Assembly: GCA_003331935.1 (NCBI GenBank)
Contig: QOQE01000018.1
Location: 1 to 34,542 of the forward strand
Direction: 5' to 3'
DNA length: 34,542 nt
From: Alphaproteobacteria bacterium
GTDB taxonomy: Bacteria; Pseudomonadota; Alphaproteobacteria; Rhodobacterales; Rhodobacteraceae
Below, in pieces: positions 24,488 to 32,060 of the stretch (its first letter is position 1; each line of letters opens with the position of its first letter). The notes beneath the pieces were generated by a model. It worked only from the letters and a program-made list of their open reading frames with translations, was not told the origin of the DNA and did no database searches. A program made the translations under genes and the position numbers.

Positions 24488-25339
24488 ATGACTACTTCAT
24501 CAAAAAAGGGCATAGTAACTCTTATTATAGCAACCTTCTTTCTCTCTTTGATGGACGGTATGTCGCGTTATATGGCCGAACTCTATGATGTTTTGAATAT
24601 AAATATGTTTCGGTTTTGGATAATTGGAAGTTTTGTAATTTTGATCAGCTTAAGGGGCCGTGGTGTTTTACGGTCAATTCTTAAGACAAAGCAACCGATC
24701 GTTCAGATTTCTAGAGGTCTTTTATTCATTTCATCTTTATTAATGGCTATCTATTCATACACTCAAGTTGGATTGATAGTTACGCACGCGTTAATGGCAG
24801 TTTTCCCTCTTCTTACAGTACTCTTGTCGGGGGTGTTTTTGAAGGAAGAAATTACACAAATAAAATTAATTGCAGTGGGAGTAGGGTTCATTGGTGTAAT
24901 TATTATTATCAATCCAGTAAATCTTCAATTCTCTTTGGTATCTTTCCTACCTCTGATCTCTGCAGTTACGTTCGCAATTTATGCAGTTCTCACGCGTAAA
25001 GTTGCCTTAACAGACAATACCGAAACCAGTTTTTTTTGGGTATCTGTAGTATCTGCGATAGCGATTACAATTCCAAGCCCACTGTTTTATAACCCGATAC
25101 AATTTTCTGACATATATTTCCTAATTTTGTTGTGTATGTTTAGTTTGTTGGGACACTTTTTGCTGACTAATGCATATCGCTATACAGAAGCCAGTGTTTT
25201 ACAACCATTTTCATATTTTCATCTTTTCTTCGCTTCATTAGTTGGAATTATTTTTTTTAAAGACCCTTTAACGATTTCAACTGTTGCTGGAGGGTTGCTA
25301 ATTGTTTTTGGTGGAATTTTGATTTCCAGAAAAAGTTAA
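24488..25339 (+). CDS. DMT-superfamily (EamA) transporter
   Basis: This 283-residue protein has ten membrane segments and two EamA halves. The first half includes LDGMSRYMAELY-like N-terminal helices and VGLIVTHALMAVFPLLTVLL with FLKEEITQIKLIAVGVGFIG. The second ends with SYFHLFFASLVGIIFFKDPL. The E/D at the end of helix 4 in each half (KEEI, KDPL) is as usual for the family. It probably exports an amphipathic metabolite or amino acid. It is the last of the same-strand run starting at 23680; the 68-nt gap upstream could hold its own promoter. Confidence 0.84.
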   Translation: MTTSSKKGIVTLIIATFFLSLMDGMSRYMAELYDVLNINMFRFWIIGSFVILISLRGRGVLRSILKTKQPIVQISRGLLFISSLLMAIYSYTQVGLIVTHALMAVFPLLTVLLSGVFLKEEITQIKLIAVGVGFIGVIIIINPVNLQFSLVSFLPLISAVTFAIYAVLTRKVALTDNTETSFFWVSVVSAIAITIPSPLFYNPIQFSDIYFLILLCMFSLLGHFLLTNAYRYTEASVLQPFSYFHLFFASLVGIIFFKDPLTISTVAGGLLIVFGGILISRKS

Positions 25340-25530
25340 ATGTATTTTTAGAAGCGAACGCAGGGATATTTAAAGTGACATTTTTTACATAAGAGTTTGT
25401 CAAATTTATTTCTTTTTGGGTTCTAGCTTTTGTACTTGGGAATTGCGTTTATAAATACAAAATTGAAGTGAATTATACAAGAAAGATCCATCATTTTTTT
25501 CTGCTATTTTTTCCAATTTTTGCTAGCTAG

Positions 25531-25812
25531 TTATTTTCCTTCCCGTTCTGGAGGATTTCTGGGCCTGTTTGGGGTTGGTATCCTGAATATAAAAATTTCA
25601 ATAAGTACGGCAGTGAGGCAAAAGCGTTTACAGTCATAGTTGTAAAAATGAAGGATGGGTCGGCTGAAGCAGTAAAAGACGTTATTCTCCAGCCCTCAAA
25701 GTCACCCACTAACCTTTTTAGTTGTGTTGCTCAATACAAAGATACAGATGATAACTTTATCTATATTGAATTGAATACTCTTGAGAATAGAATGGATGCT
25801 GATCAATATTAA
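25531..25812 (+). pseudogene. Start-less coding remnant, possibly an ABM-like barrel protein
   Basis: After a TAG at 25528-25530 a frame stays open to TAA at 25810-25812, 93 codons, but has no start codon until an ATG at 25648. The translation looks like real protein: GWYPEYKNFNKYGSEAKAFT, VIVVKMKDGSAEAVKDVI and FIYIELNTLENRMDAD. The end is like the antibiotic-biosynthesis-monooxygenase fold (beta strand, 'y.E.w.....d.h'). The N-terminal part appears deleted or frameshifted. The upstream part of the gap, 25340-25530, shows nothing recognisable. It could also be a short functional gene starting at 25648 (54 residues). Confidence 0.4.
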
Positions 25813-26061
25813 TTGAGAGGTTATAGCAGGCCTCTTACCCCTTTGTTGTTCCGGAAATGTCTAGAGAGTTTTTTAGTAACGCTGAGGATTTCGTCTGGTT
25901 TAATTCTAATTATTTTTAATAGAAGCAAGCTTTTTCTTTCATACTCGTTTATACCACACTTATCCGTGAGCTATTATCAACACAGGTCAATCCTTTTTAT
26001 ATAATCCTTTAATTAAATCAGAAGCATTTTTTTATTTCTTTTTTTTTATAATTTTGTATAT
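25813..26061. other. Gene-less stretch before the polyamine operon leader
   Basis: No convincing gene is seen. A weak hairpin (AGAGG at 25816, CCTCT at 25831) follows the remnant's stop and could end its transcript. The rest is T-rich; a long T/A tract at about 26030-26060 lies just upstream of the operon leader and probably contains its promoter, but I cannot place -35 and -10 boxes with confidence. Confidence 0.3.
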
Positions 26062-26325
26062 ATGCGCTTACGCTCGTGTCTCTAACCCCTGAAAATTCAG
26101 ATAATGGTTATGCAACGGCGTAAATGTTTTTAATTCGGGCCGGGCTTTGTTTCATGCTAGAAAGCATAAAGTCCCATCCGCCTAGTTTTGAGAGGGTTTG
26201 CGTTATTTATTAACGTTGTATGCCAACGGGTTTTAACACCAATTTAGCATTGAACGTTTTTGCCTTTTTATCGCGAACTTTTTTTTTGAAAATGCTGCTC
26301 AGGCAGCAATACAAGGAGAAAGAAA
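26062..26325 (+). promoter_or_regulatory. Structured 5' leader of the polyamine operon (candidate attenuator or riboswitch)
   Basis: Several base-paired elements are visible: TAACC (26083-26087) with GGTTA (26106-26110), closing a CTGAA hairpin; GGGCTTT (26142-26148) with AAAGTCCC (26168-26175), enclosing a perfect ATGC/GCAT hairpin; and a long-range helix ATGCAACG (26110-26117) with CGTTGTAT (26214-26221). CGTTG of the last helix can instead pair with CAACG (26224-26228), giving a terminator-like hairpin before GGGTTTT, so the two structures exclude each other. A TGCTGC/GCAGCA hairpin (26293-26308) lies just before the AAGGAG ribosome binding site. Two tiny Arg-containing ORFs (from 26062 and 26104) could be leader peptides, but have no ribosome binding site. 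The identity is unknown. I do not recognise a known riboswitch. Confidence 0.5.
26214..26234 (+). terminator. Terminator-like hairpin in the polyamine leader
   Basis: CGTTG (26214-26218), loop TATGC, CAACG (26224-26228), then GGGTTTT. The stem has only 5 bp, so on its own it is weak; its interest is that the 5' arm is shared with the long-range helix to 26110-26117. Confidence 0.35.
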
Positions 26326-26778
26326 ATGACGTCACACAATCAAGTTAATTCTACGCAAGCTCCTTGGGGGCAGCATTTAGTGCTAGACTTTAATGGATGC
26401 TCTAAAGAACTTTTATCTAACAAAGAAAATATTCTTAATTGGAGTAAAGAGCTAGTGGAAGCTATTGATATGGTTGCCTATGGTGAGCCGATCATTGAGC
26501 ATTTTGCTACACATTCTCATGAGGCGGCCGGCTACACTTTACTTCAGATGATTGAAACTTCAAATATTGCTGCGCACTTTGCGGAAAATATTGGACAGGC
26601 ATATATTGATGTTTTTTCATGCAAAGCATTCGATGTTGAGGTGGCGCTTGAAGTATGCAAAAAATATTTCAATCCAGCCAAATTCAATATGCATAGTATG
26701 GACCGCGGGTTCCATAAGAATGATCAGGCTGGGGAAAGAAATTTTTCTAAGGAGGTTCAAAATGAACAGGCGGCCTAA
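26326..26778 (+). CDS. Divergent AdoMet decarboxylase-like protein (pyruvoyl-type paralog)
   Basis: This 150-residue protein is related to the bacterial SpeD fold (GQHLVLDFNGC at the start, AYIDVFSCKAFD at the end). In canonical SpeD the residues Ser63, His68 and Cys83 (Thermotoga numbering) form the pyruvoyl group, processing base and proton donor. Here Ser79, His84 and Cys99 have exactly the same spacing (+5, +20). The motif ESHISIHTWPE, however, is replaced by ETSNIAAHFAE. The Glu before the Ser is Thr, Ser55 aligns with Thr71, and the Trp and Glu after the His are lost. It may be a pyruvoyl decarboxylase with another substrate (ornithine or arginine), or a non-catalytic partner. It is first in the operon, with a strong AAGGAG site, and overlaps speE by 17 nt. 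Confidence 0.75.
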   Translation: MTSHNQVNSTQAPWGQHLVLDFNGCSKELLSNKENILNWSKELVEAIDMVAYGEPIIEHFATHSHEAAGYTLLQMIETSNIAAHFAENIGQAYIDVFSCKAFDVEVALEVCKKYFNPAKFNMHSMDRGFHKNDQAGERNFSKEVQNEQAA

Positions 26779-27673
26779 CTTTATTGAAGACGTTCATAGT
26801 ATTTATACTCTTAAAGGTAGCAAGGCCTTTCAAGGCTTTGAGATAAATAGAACTTTGTTTGAAGGTGCAAGCCAATATCAAGATATTGCAATTTATGAGA
26901 ATGACTCACTTGGTCGTGTATTGACTCTAGATGGAATTATTCAGATCACAGAATGTGATGAGTTCGTTTATCAAGAGATGATGGCACATGTGCCTCTTTT
27001 TTCTCATGAAAACCCAGAACATGTCTTGATTATTGGCGGTGGCGATGGTGGAATTTTGCGGGAGGTTCTTCGACATAATGACGTAAAAAAAGTTGTCATG
27101 TCAGAAATTGATCAGATCGTGATTGATGCCTGTGTGGAGTATATGCCGAGTGTTAATAATGCTGGTAAAGTTTATAGAGATCCAAGGACTCAGCTTATTG
27201 TTGGTGATGCTTTTGCATATGTTCAAGAAACAGAGCTAAAATTCGATGCGGTCATCATCGACTCCACTGATCCCACTGGACCGGGAGAAAAGTTATTCAG
27301 CCATGAATTTTATAAAAATGTTGTTAAAATTCTCAACAAAAATGCTTTGATATCGACGCAGGGAGGCGTTCCTTTATTTCAACCCGGTGAAGTAGGGAAT
27401 ACACATTCCTGTTTAAAAGACGCGGGCTTAAATGCGAGTTGTTATATTGCTGCTGTTCCAACCTATTATGGCGGCTACATGACTTTGGGTTTTGGGGCCT
27501 TAAATTCAAAATGGTCGCTGCCGGACTTAGAAACATTAGAACAGCGGTTTAAAAGAGCATGCATTAGAACTAAACATTATAGTCCCGCTATGCATCGTGC
27601 ATCTTTTGTTCTTCCCCCATGGATTGAAGATGACATTAATACTAAATCAAATAAAAAAGAGGAGGCTGCATAA
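26762..27673 (+). CDS. speE: Spermidine synthase (polyamine aminopropyltransferase)
   Basis: This 303-residue enzyme transfers the aminopropyl group of decarboxylated S-adenosylmethionine to putrescine, giving spermidine and methylthioadenosine. Motifs: SLGRVLTLDGIIQITECDEF with the following YQEMMAHVPL, the nucleotide motif VLIIGGGDGGILREVLRH, SEIDQIVID, then IIDSTDPTGPGEKLF with the catalytic Asp. The start is the ATG at 26762, seven bases after a perfect AAGGAGG; this overlaps the upstream gene by 17 nt, so the two are coupled. The frame is open further upstream, but that part reads through the first gene and is not coding. It is immediately followed by speD, 1 nt after its stop. Confidence 0.93.
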   Translation: MNRRPNFIEDVHSIYTLKGSKAFQGFEINRTLFEGASQYQDIAIYENDSLGRVLTLDGIIQITECDEFVYQEMMAHVPLFSHENPEHVLIIGGGDGGILREVLRHNDVKKVVMSEIDQIVIDACVEYMPSVNNAGKVYRDPRTQLIVGDAFAYVQETELKFDAVIIDSTDPTGPGEKLFSHEFYKNVVKILNKNALISTQGGVPLFQPGEVGNTHSCLKDAGLNASCYIAAVPTYYGGYMTLGFGALNSKWSLPDLETLEQRFKRACIRTKHYSPAMHRASFVLPPWIEDDINTKSNKKEEAA

Positions 27674-27674
27674 G

Positions 27675-28088
27675 ATGAACCATCTTGATAGTGATTATTT
27701 CTCAACCTGCTCTTCGACAGGCGATCAGTTTGCTGGACGGCATATATTAGCCGACTTTTGGGGAGTAGAGCGTATGGGCGAGTTAGACTTTATTCAGACG
27801 ACCATTGAAGAAAGTGCACGCAAGGCTGGTGCTACCATTCTACATTCCTACTACCATCCTTTTGGTGAAGGAATGGGCGTTAGTGGCGTAACTGTCTTAT
27901 CTGAAAGTCATATTAGTATACATACTTGGCCAGAACGTAATTTTGCATCAATTGATATTTTTATGTGCGGAAACTGTGATCCTCAAACTTCCGTTGATTA
28001 TTTGCAGAAGATTTTGAAGCCCTCATCAGTCGATCAGAGCTTGAATCGTCGAGGTGTCATTTCTGCTGTTGCGCAAATATATAGTTAG
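27675..28088 (+). CDS. speD: S-adenosylmethionine decarboxylase proenzyme
   Basis: This 137-residue proenzyme is self-cleaved between Glu77 and Ser78 to make the pyruvoyl cofactor. The motif ESHISIHTWPE (77-87) is perfect. His83, Cys98 (in IDIFMCG) and Ser70 (VSGV) are the processing and catalytic residues. The substrate S-adenosylmethionine is decarboxylated to the aminopropyl donor for SpeE. The ATG at 27675 follows the SpeE stop by 1 nt, with GGAGG nine bases upstream; longer upstream readings overlap speE and are rejected. It ends the operon; a weak A/T hairpin (28129-28142, CTAAAA/TTTTAG) may end transcription. Confidence 0.95.
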   Translation: MNHLDSDYFSTCSSTGDQFAGRHILADFWGVERMGELDFIQTTIEESARKAGATILHSYYHPFGEGMGVSGVTVLSESHISIHTWPERNFASIDIFMCGNCDPQTSVDYLQKILKPSSVDQSLNRRGVISAVAQIYS

Positions 28089-28241
28089 ATATTGGAGTGG
28101 TTGAAGTATGAGGGTCTAAGGTCTATTGCTAAAACATTTTAGATTTTCTAGTTAGGAACTTATAAGGCTTTATCAATATTTTAATTTTCTCGTTGCTCTT
28201 ATATTAAATACGAATACTAGGAAAACTTTTCAAAAGCATTA

Positions 28242-29648
28242 TCACGATTTCTGCTTTTTTTTGGAGAACGGACCACGCTTTCTTTTTCCCTCTCTTTTTT
28301 TCTTCCTTCGATCACTGGTCATTTGGTTAACTTTTTCTTCATCAAAACTCTCTACTTCTTCGATAGGGGGTAGTTTTCCTTTAAAATTCTCTATTAGTGC
28401 TATAGCAATATCCTCAGAAGAAAACTGAGTTAAAAGTTCTTTAGCTAATTTCAGTTCGCCAGAGCTCTTTTTTTGGCTTTTCGAAAGGTAGTTAATGATT
28501 TTCTCATTATCTTTGCGTTCTATTTCTTGTTGAGACAGAAACTTATTTATAACGGGCTTTACTTTGGCCGAATGGATCAACCTCTCGTATCTTCTCCTCT
28601 CACCAGGTGAACAAAAAAGAATACTCCGCCCCTTGTTGCCAGCTCTCCCTGTTCTCCCACTTCTGTGTATTAATATTTCTGAATTTTGAGGAAGCTCAGC
28701 ATGTATCACTATATCTAGATTAACTAAATCAATTCCTCTTGCTGCAACATCTGTTGCAACACATATCTTACAACGGCCGTTCTTGATGGACTGTAACGCT
28801 TTAAATCTTTCTGATTGATTAAGAGCTCCTGATAAAGATACTACTGAAAAACCTCTATTTAACAATCTAGAAGAGATATGTGTCACAGCGTTTCTAGTAG
28901 AGCAAAAAATTATTACTGTTTTATCATCATGAAATCGCAGAAAGTTAAATATAGCATTCTCTATGTCATACCTTTTAATCATGTACGTTTCATAAGATAT
29001 ATCGGTATGGGCTTTTCCTAAACTGGTGGCTTCAATTCTCACTGCATCTTTTTGATACTTTGATGCTAATGACAATATTTTTTTTGGAATGGTTGCGGAA
29101 AACATAAGTATACGTTTACTCTTTGGGCTTTGATTAACAATAATGTCTAAATCTTGTTTGAATCCCAGATCTAGCATTTCATCAGCTTCATCAAGCACGA
29201 GTGATTTAATGTTGTTTAGGTCAAAAGTTTTCCTACGTATGTGATCATTTATCCTACCAGGTGTTCCTATTAAAAGATCAACTCCATTTCGGATATTATT
29301 TCTCTCCTTTTTAATATCCATTCCGCCGATCGCTGTAGAGATTGTGATAGAGGTCTTGGAAAACAGCCATGCTAATTCATTAAAAACCTGTAAAGCTAGT
29401 TCTCGTGTAGGGGTGACGATCAGAGTTTTAAGTTTATTATCCTCATCTATAATTTCTTTAAGCCCATCACATGATATTGACAAACCATACGCGAGTGTTT
29501 TGCCTGAGCCAGTTTGAGAGCTCACCAGAAGATCTTTACCACTATTACCCGGGCCTAGGACTAAACTTTGGACTGAAGTTAGTTTTTCATATCCCTTTTC
29601 ATCTATTGCGGATTGTAACTCTTTTGGGACGTTTTTTAAGTCAACCAT
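28242..29648 (-). CDS. DEAD-box ATP-dependent RNA helicase
   Basis: This 468-residue helicase has two RecA domains. Motifs in order: LTSVQ (Q motif), SSQTGSGKT (I), PTRELALQ (Ia), TPGR (Ib), LDEADEML (II), SAT (III), ATDVAARGID (V) and HRSGRTGRAG (VI). The C-terminal extension is short and ends in a very basic tail (RRKKKREGKRKRGPF), likely RNA-binding; it lacks the RNA-binding domain of long DeaD/CsdA proteins. The likely role is RNA remodelling in ribosome assembly or RNA decay, often important in the cold. It is transcribed alone. Which named helicase it matches cannot be told. Confidence 0.92.
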   Translation of the reverse strand: MVDLKNVPKELQSAIDEKGYEKLTSVQSLVLGPGNSGKDLLVSSQTGSGKTLAYGLSISCDGLKEIIDEDNKLKTLIVTPTRELALQVFNELAWLFSKTSITISTAIGGMDIKKERNNIRNGVDLLIGTPGRINDHIRRKTFDLNNIKSLVLDEADEMLDLGFKQDLDIIVNQSPKSKRILMFSATIPKKILSLASKYQKDAVRIEATSLGKAHTDISYETYMIKRYDIENAIFNFLRFHDDKTVIIFCSTRNAVTHISSRLLNRGFSVVSLSGALNQSERFKALQSIKNGRCKICVATDVAARGIDLVNLDIVIHAELPQNSEILIHRSGRTGRAGNKGRSILFCSPGERRRYERLIHSAKVKPVINKFLSQQEIERKDNEKIINYLSKSQKKSSGELKLAKELLTQFSSEDIAIALIENFKGKLPPIEEVESFDEEKVNQMTSDRRKKKREGKRKRGPFSKKKQKS

Positions 29649-29705
29649 TTGCCCAATCTATAGAATAATCAAAATAAAGATATAGCTAAGATATATAATT
29701 TTTAA

Positions 29706-29724
29706 TACCAATTTGTTATTGGTA
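29706..29724. repeat. Perfect inverted repeat between two minus-strand genes
   Basis: TACCAAT and ATTGGTA (7 bp each) are separated by TTGTT. It lies in the 150-nt gap between the hydrolase stop (29800) and the helicase start (29648). It could be an operator or a weak terminator of the hydrolase transcript; no T run follows on the minus strand. Confidence 0.4.
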
Positions 29725-29799
29725 GTTTATGAGTTCAACCAGTAATAAGTGAACACAGCCTTAGCTAAGATTTCTTAATATATAACTAAAAGAAGGTAT

Positions 29800-30648
29800 C
29801 TAGGTACGGTTAGCAAGAAAATGGCGCATAACTTTTTCTGCACCATCTGGATCATCTCGATGCGGTCCATGCCCAGAACCCTCAAACATATGTAGGCAAG
29901 CATTTTCACCGATGGAATCTGCAATGACTTTAGAACATAGAGTTGGTGTGACGGGGTCTAGTGTCCCGCCAATGACTAATGTAGGACAAGTGATATTCGC
30001 AATCTCGGCACGCATATCCATGCTAGCCATTTCGCCAGCAAAGAAATGGATCGCCACTTCAGGGCGCTCGATAGCGCGCTCACGGAAAGCATTTGCTTCT
30101 GGCGCGTTCGGGTTGCTATAAAGCGGCAAGCATACCTCGCCATAAGTATCATAGGCATCTTGGGACGGGTTGGAAAAGAACTGGTGCGATACCTCCGCAG
30201 CACGTTTCCCGCCAAGTTTGCGCATTATTTTCACGGTCTCGTCAAGACGAAATTGCGCAGCTGTCGAGGATAGTATCAATTTTGATAACCCAGAAGGATG
30301 GCGTGCAGCAAAATGCATTGCTACCATTCCTCCAAAAGACTGTCCGAATACTACAGGAGAGTGAATTCCAAGTTTCTTGCAAAATAATGCAAGATCGTCA
30401 GCCCATTGATCCAGATGCCAAGTTTCTTTCGTACCAGTTGAGCGTCCACAACCACGATGGTCCAGATAGATTAACTGATGCGTATTGCTGTATCGGTCAA
30501 AATAGGGACGCAATGTTGAGTGGTCATAGCCCGGTCCACCATGCAACAAGATCAATGTTGGGCGTTGTTCCATTTTTGGAGTGTTAGCATCAAGGCTTTC
30601 TCCTACGACGTCAAAAAAGATGCGTGCTGAACCAACATCAATAAGCAT
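29800..30648 (-). CDS. Alpha/beta hydrolase (proline iminopeptidase-like)
   Basis: This 282-residue hydrolase has the oxyanion segment LLHGGPGYDHS, DHRGCGRS, the nucleophile elbow VVFGQSFGG (Ser104), the acid in VIGGTLDPVTP and the His in GSGHGPHRDD. HGGPG and DxRGxGxS are typical of prolyl aminopeptidases and related hydrolases of peptides, amides or esters. No signal peptide is visible, so it is probably cytoplasmic. Base composition is visibly richer in G+C than its neighbours, with many long open frames on the opposite strand, and it lies next to the first tRNA-derived repeat, both consistent with acquisition. The ATG has AAGGAAG upstream on the minus strand. Confidence 0.87.
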   Translation of the reverse strand: MLIDVGSARIFFDVVGESLDANTPKMEQRPTLILLHGGPGYDHSTLRPYFDRYSNTHQLIYLDHRGCGRSTGTKETWHLDQWADDLALFCKKLGIHSPVVFGQSFGGMVAMHFAARHPSGLSKLILSSTAAQFRLDETVKIMRKLGGKRAAEVSHQFFSNPSQDAYDTYGEVCLPLYSNPNAPEANAFRERAIERPEVAIHFFAGEMASMDMRAEIANITCPTLVIGGTLDPVTPTLCSKVIADSIGENACLHMFEGSGHGPHRDDPDGAEKVMRHFLANRT

Positions 30649-30750
30649 AATACTTCCTTATAAATGATCCATCGTGATTATTAAACATTTATAAGGTATT
30701 ATCTCAATTATTTATAAAAAATTTAAGGCTATTATGTATTATTTTATAAA

Positions 30751-30878
30751 TGTCTGGGGTGGTAGAATTCGAACCTTAGGTACACGGGATCAAAACCTGT
30801 AGATATTGTTGTCAGGTTTTATGAGTATTCTCATAACCCTTTAAAATAGTTCTTATGCCACGAAAACTGTTGTCAAAA
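30751..30878 (-). repeat. Degenerate tRNA-Gln 3' half plus element sequence (copy A)
   Basis: Positions 30751-30800 read on the minus strand as a tRNA 3' half: an anticodon loop TTTTGAT (anticodon TTG), the T-arm around GGTTCGAAT, and an acceptor strand ending in CACCCCAG then ACA instead of CCA. The T and anticodon stems contain mismatches and no 5' half exists, so it is not a working tRNA. On its 5' side it carries the same sequence as copy B, aligning without gaps for 106 nt and including a 30-nt identical stretch (30827-30856), then 17 further identical bases (30862-30878). The rest of the gene-less gap 30649-31075 shows nothing else. Confidence 0.7.
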
Positions 30879-31075
30879 ATCCAGGCTTAATTAAACAGCT
30901 TGAGCGTCTTTGAGCAGATATTTTGCGCCTAAAATATAGTTAAAACAGCAGTGGAAATTTTTGCCGATTTTAAGGCCATTAACTCTCAAGACGGTAGCTT
31001 CTTAAGTCATTAAAATTTATTTTGACAACGGCTAAAACTCAAGTAAAAGGCAAAGATGATTTTGGAGAGAGATCA

Positions 31076-32011
31076 ATGTCCTCAGAGAAAAAAGGTATAC
31101 TTTTTATAATAGCTGGAATGGCTGTTTTTTCCATTCAGGATATAGTTATTAAATCGCTAGCCAATCAGATTTCATTAACTCAGATTTTATTTTTTCGAGC
31201 AGCGTTAGGGACTATCCTATTAACAAGCCTTTTATGGTTCTTAGGAAAACCTTTAAAGTTTGGATCCTCATATCCGTTGGTAGCCATTTTTAGAGGGAGC
31301 TCCTTCTTTTTAGGGTTCACTTTGTTTTATATCTCAATCTCTAAGTTGCCCTTGGCAATAGCTACAAGCTTATTTTTTATCCATCCCATAATCATTACTG
31401 TTATCTCGATATTTTTTCTTAAGATTTCCATCGGATTTCATAGAATTATTGCCATCATTATAGGTTTTATAGGCACACTATTAATCGTCAAACCCTCATT
31501 TAATAATTTCGATTGGTATATGTTATTTCCGATAGCAACTGCTTTTAGCTACTCTGTCGGTATGCTTTTAGCAAAAAAAACAAGTGATAGAGATAATGCC
31601 TTTCAACAGTCCTTTCATATATATTTTGGGGGACTTATTTTAAGTCCCTTTGTAACTGTTTTGGCGATAAATGCTTTCCCAAATATGGATGTTAAGCAGT
31701 TAGAATTTCTCTATCTAACTTGGACAATCAGCGATTTCAACGCCTTATTGGCTCTTTTGATTATTGCGTTTACGGGTACAATTGGCATTTTCTCTCTTGT
31801 ATATGCCTATAATATTGGATCACCTCAGTCGAATGCCCCGGCAGAGTATATACTTCTAGTATATGCGTTGTTAGCAGGTTATTTCATTTTTGGGGAAGTT
31901 CCTGATCTTCTATCGTTTGTTGGAATGGTTTTTATATCGTTAAGCGGAACATACATTTTTGTAAGGGAAAATATAAGAGAGCAGATTGTGGCTGCAGAAA
32001 AGCAATGGTAG
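31076..32011 (+). CDS. DMT-superfamily (EamA) transporter inside tRNA-like repeats
   Basis: This 311-residue transporter has ten hydrophobic segments and two EamA halves: an N-terminal GILFIIAGMAVFSIQDIVIK, then FFRAALGTILLTSLLW, PLAIATSLFFIHPIIITVIS with IGFIGTLLIVKPSF, and SPQSNAPAEYILLVYALLAG with FGEVPDLLSF near the end. I use the ATG at 31076, preceded by GGAGAG at good spacing; a TTG 18 codons upstream adds a hydrophilic stretch not seen in the family. It is the only gene between tRNA-Gln-derived copies A (30751) and B (32061), so it looks like cargo of a small insertion. It probably exports an amino acid or other metabolite. Confidence 0.83.
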   Translation: MSSEKKGILFIIAGMAVFSIQDIVIKSLANQISLTQILFFRAALGTILLTSLLWFLGKPLKFGSSYPLVAIFRGSSFFLGFTLFYISISKLPLAIATSLFFIHPIIITVISIFFLKISIGFHRIIAIIIGFIGTLLIVKPSFNNFDWYMLFPIATAFSYSVGMLLAKKTSDRDNAFQQSFHIYFGGLILSPFVTVLAINAFPNMDVKQLEFLYLTWTISDFNALLALLIIAFTGTIGIFSLVYAYNIGSPQSNAPAEYILLVYALLAGYFIFGEVPDLLSFVGMVFISLSGTYIFVRENIREQIVAAEKQW

Positions 32012-32060
32012 ATTGAATAACTTAGATATAGGTAGCAATACTAGTTTGAAATATAATCAA

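Noticed and set aside
26552-26761. N-terminal extension of spermidine synthase
   Set aside because: This part overlaps the SpeD-like gene in another frame, has no family match, and a perfect ribosome binding site precedes the ATG at 26762.
27597-27674. N-terminal extension of SpeD
   Set aside because: It overlaps the end of speE; the ATG at 27675 has GGAGG upstream and gives the normal family length.
30093-30587. Long plus-strand open frames opposite the hydrolase
   Set aside because: The minus strand encodes a complete catalytic triad hydrolase; the opposite frames are a by-product of its higher G+C content.
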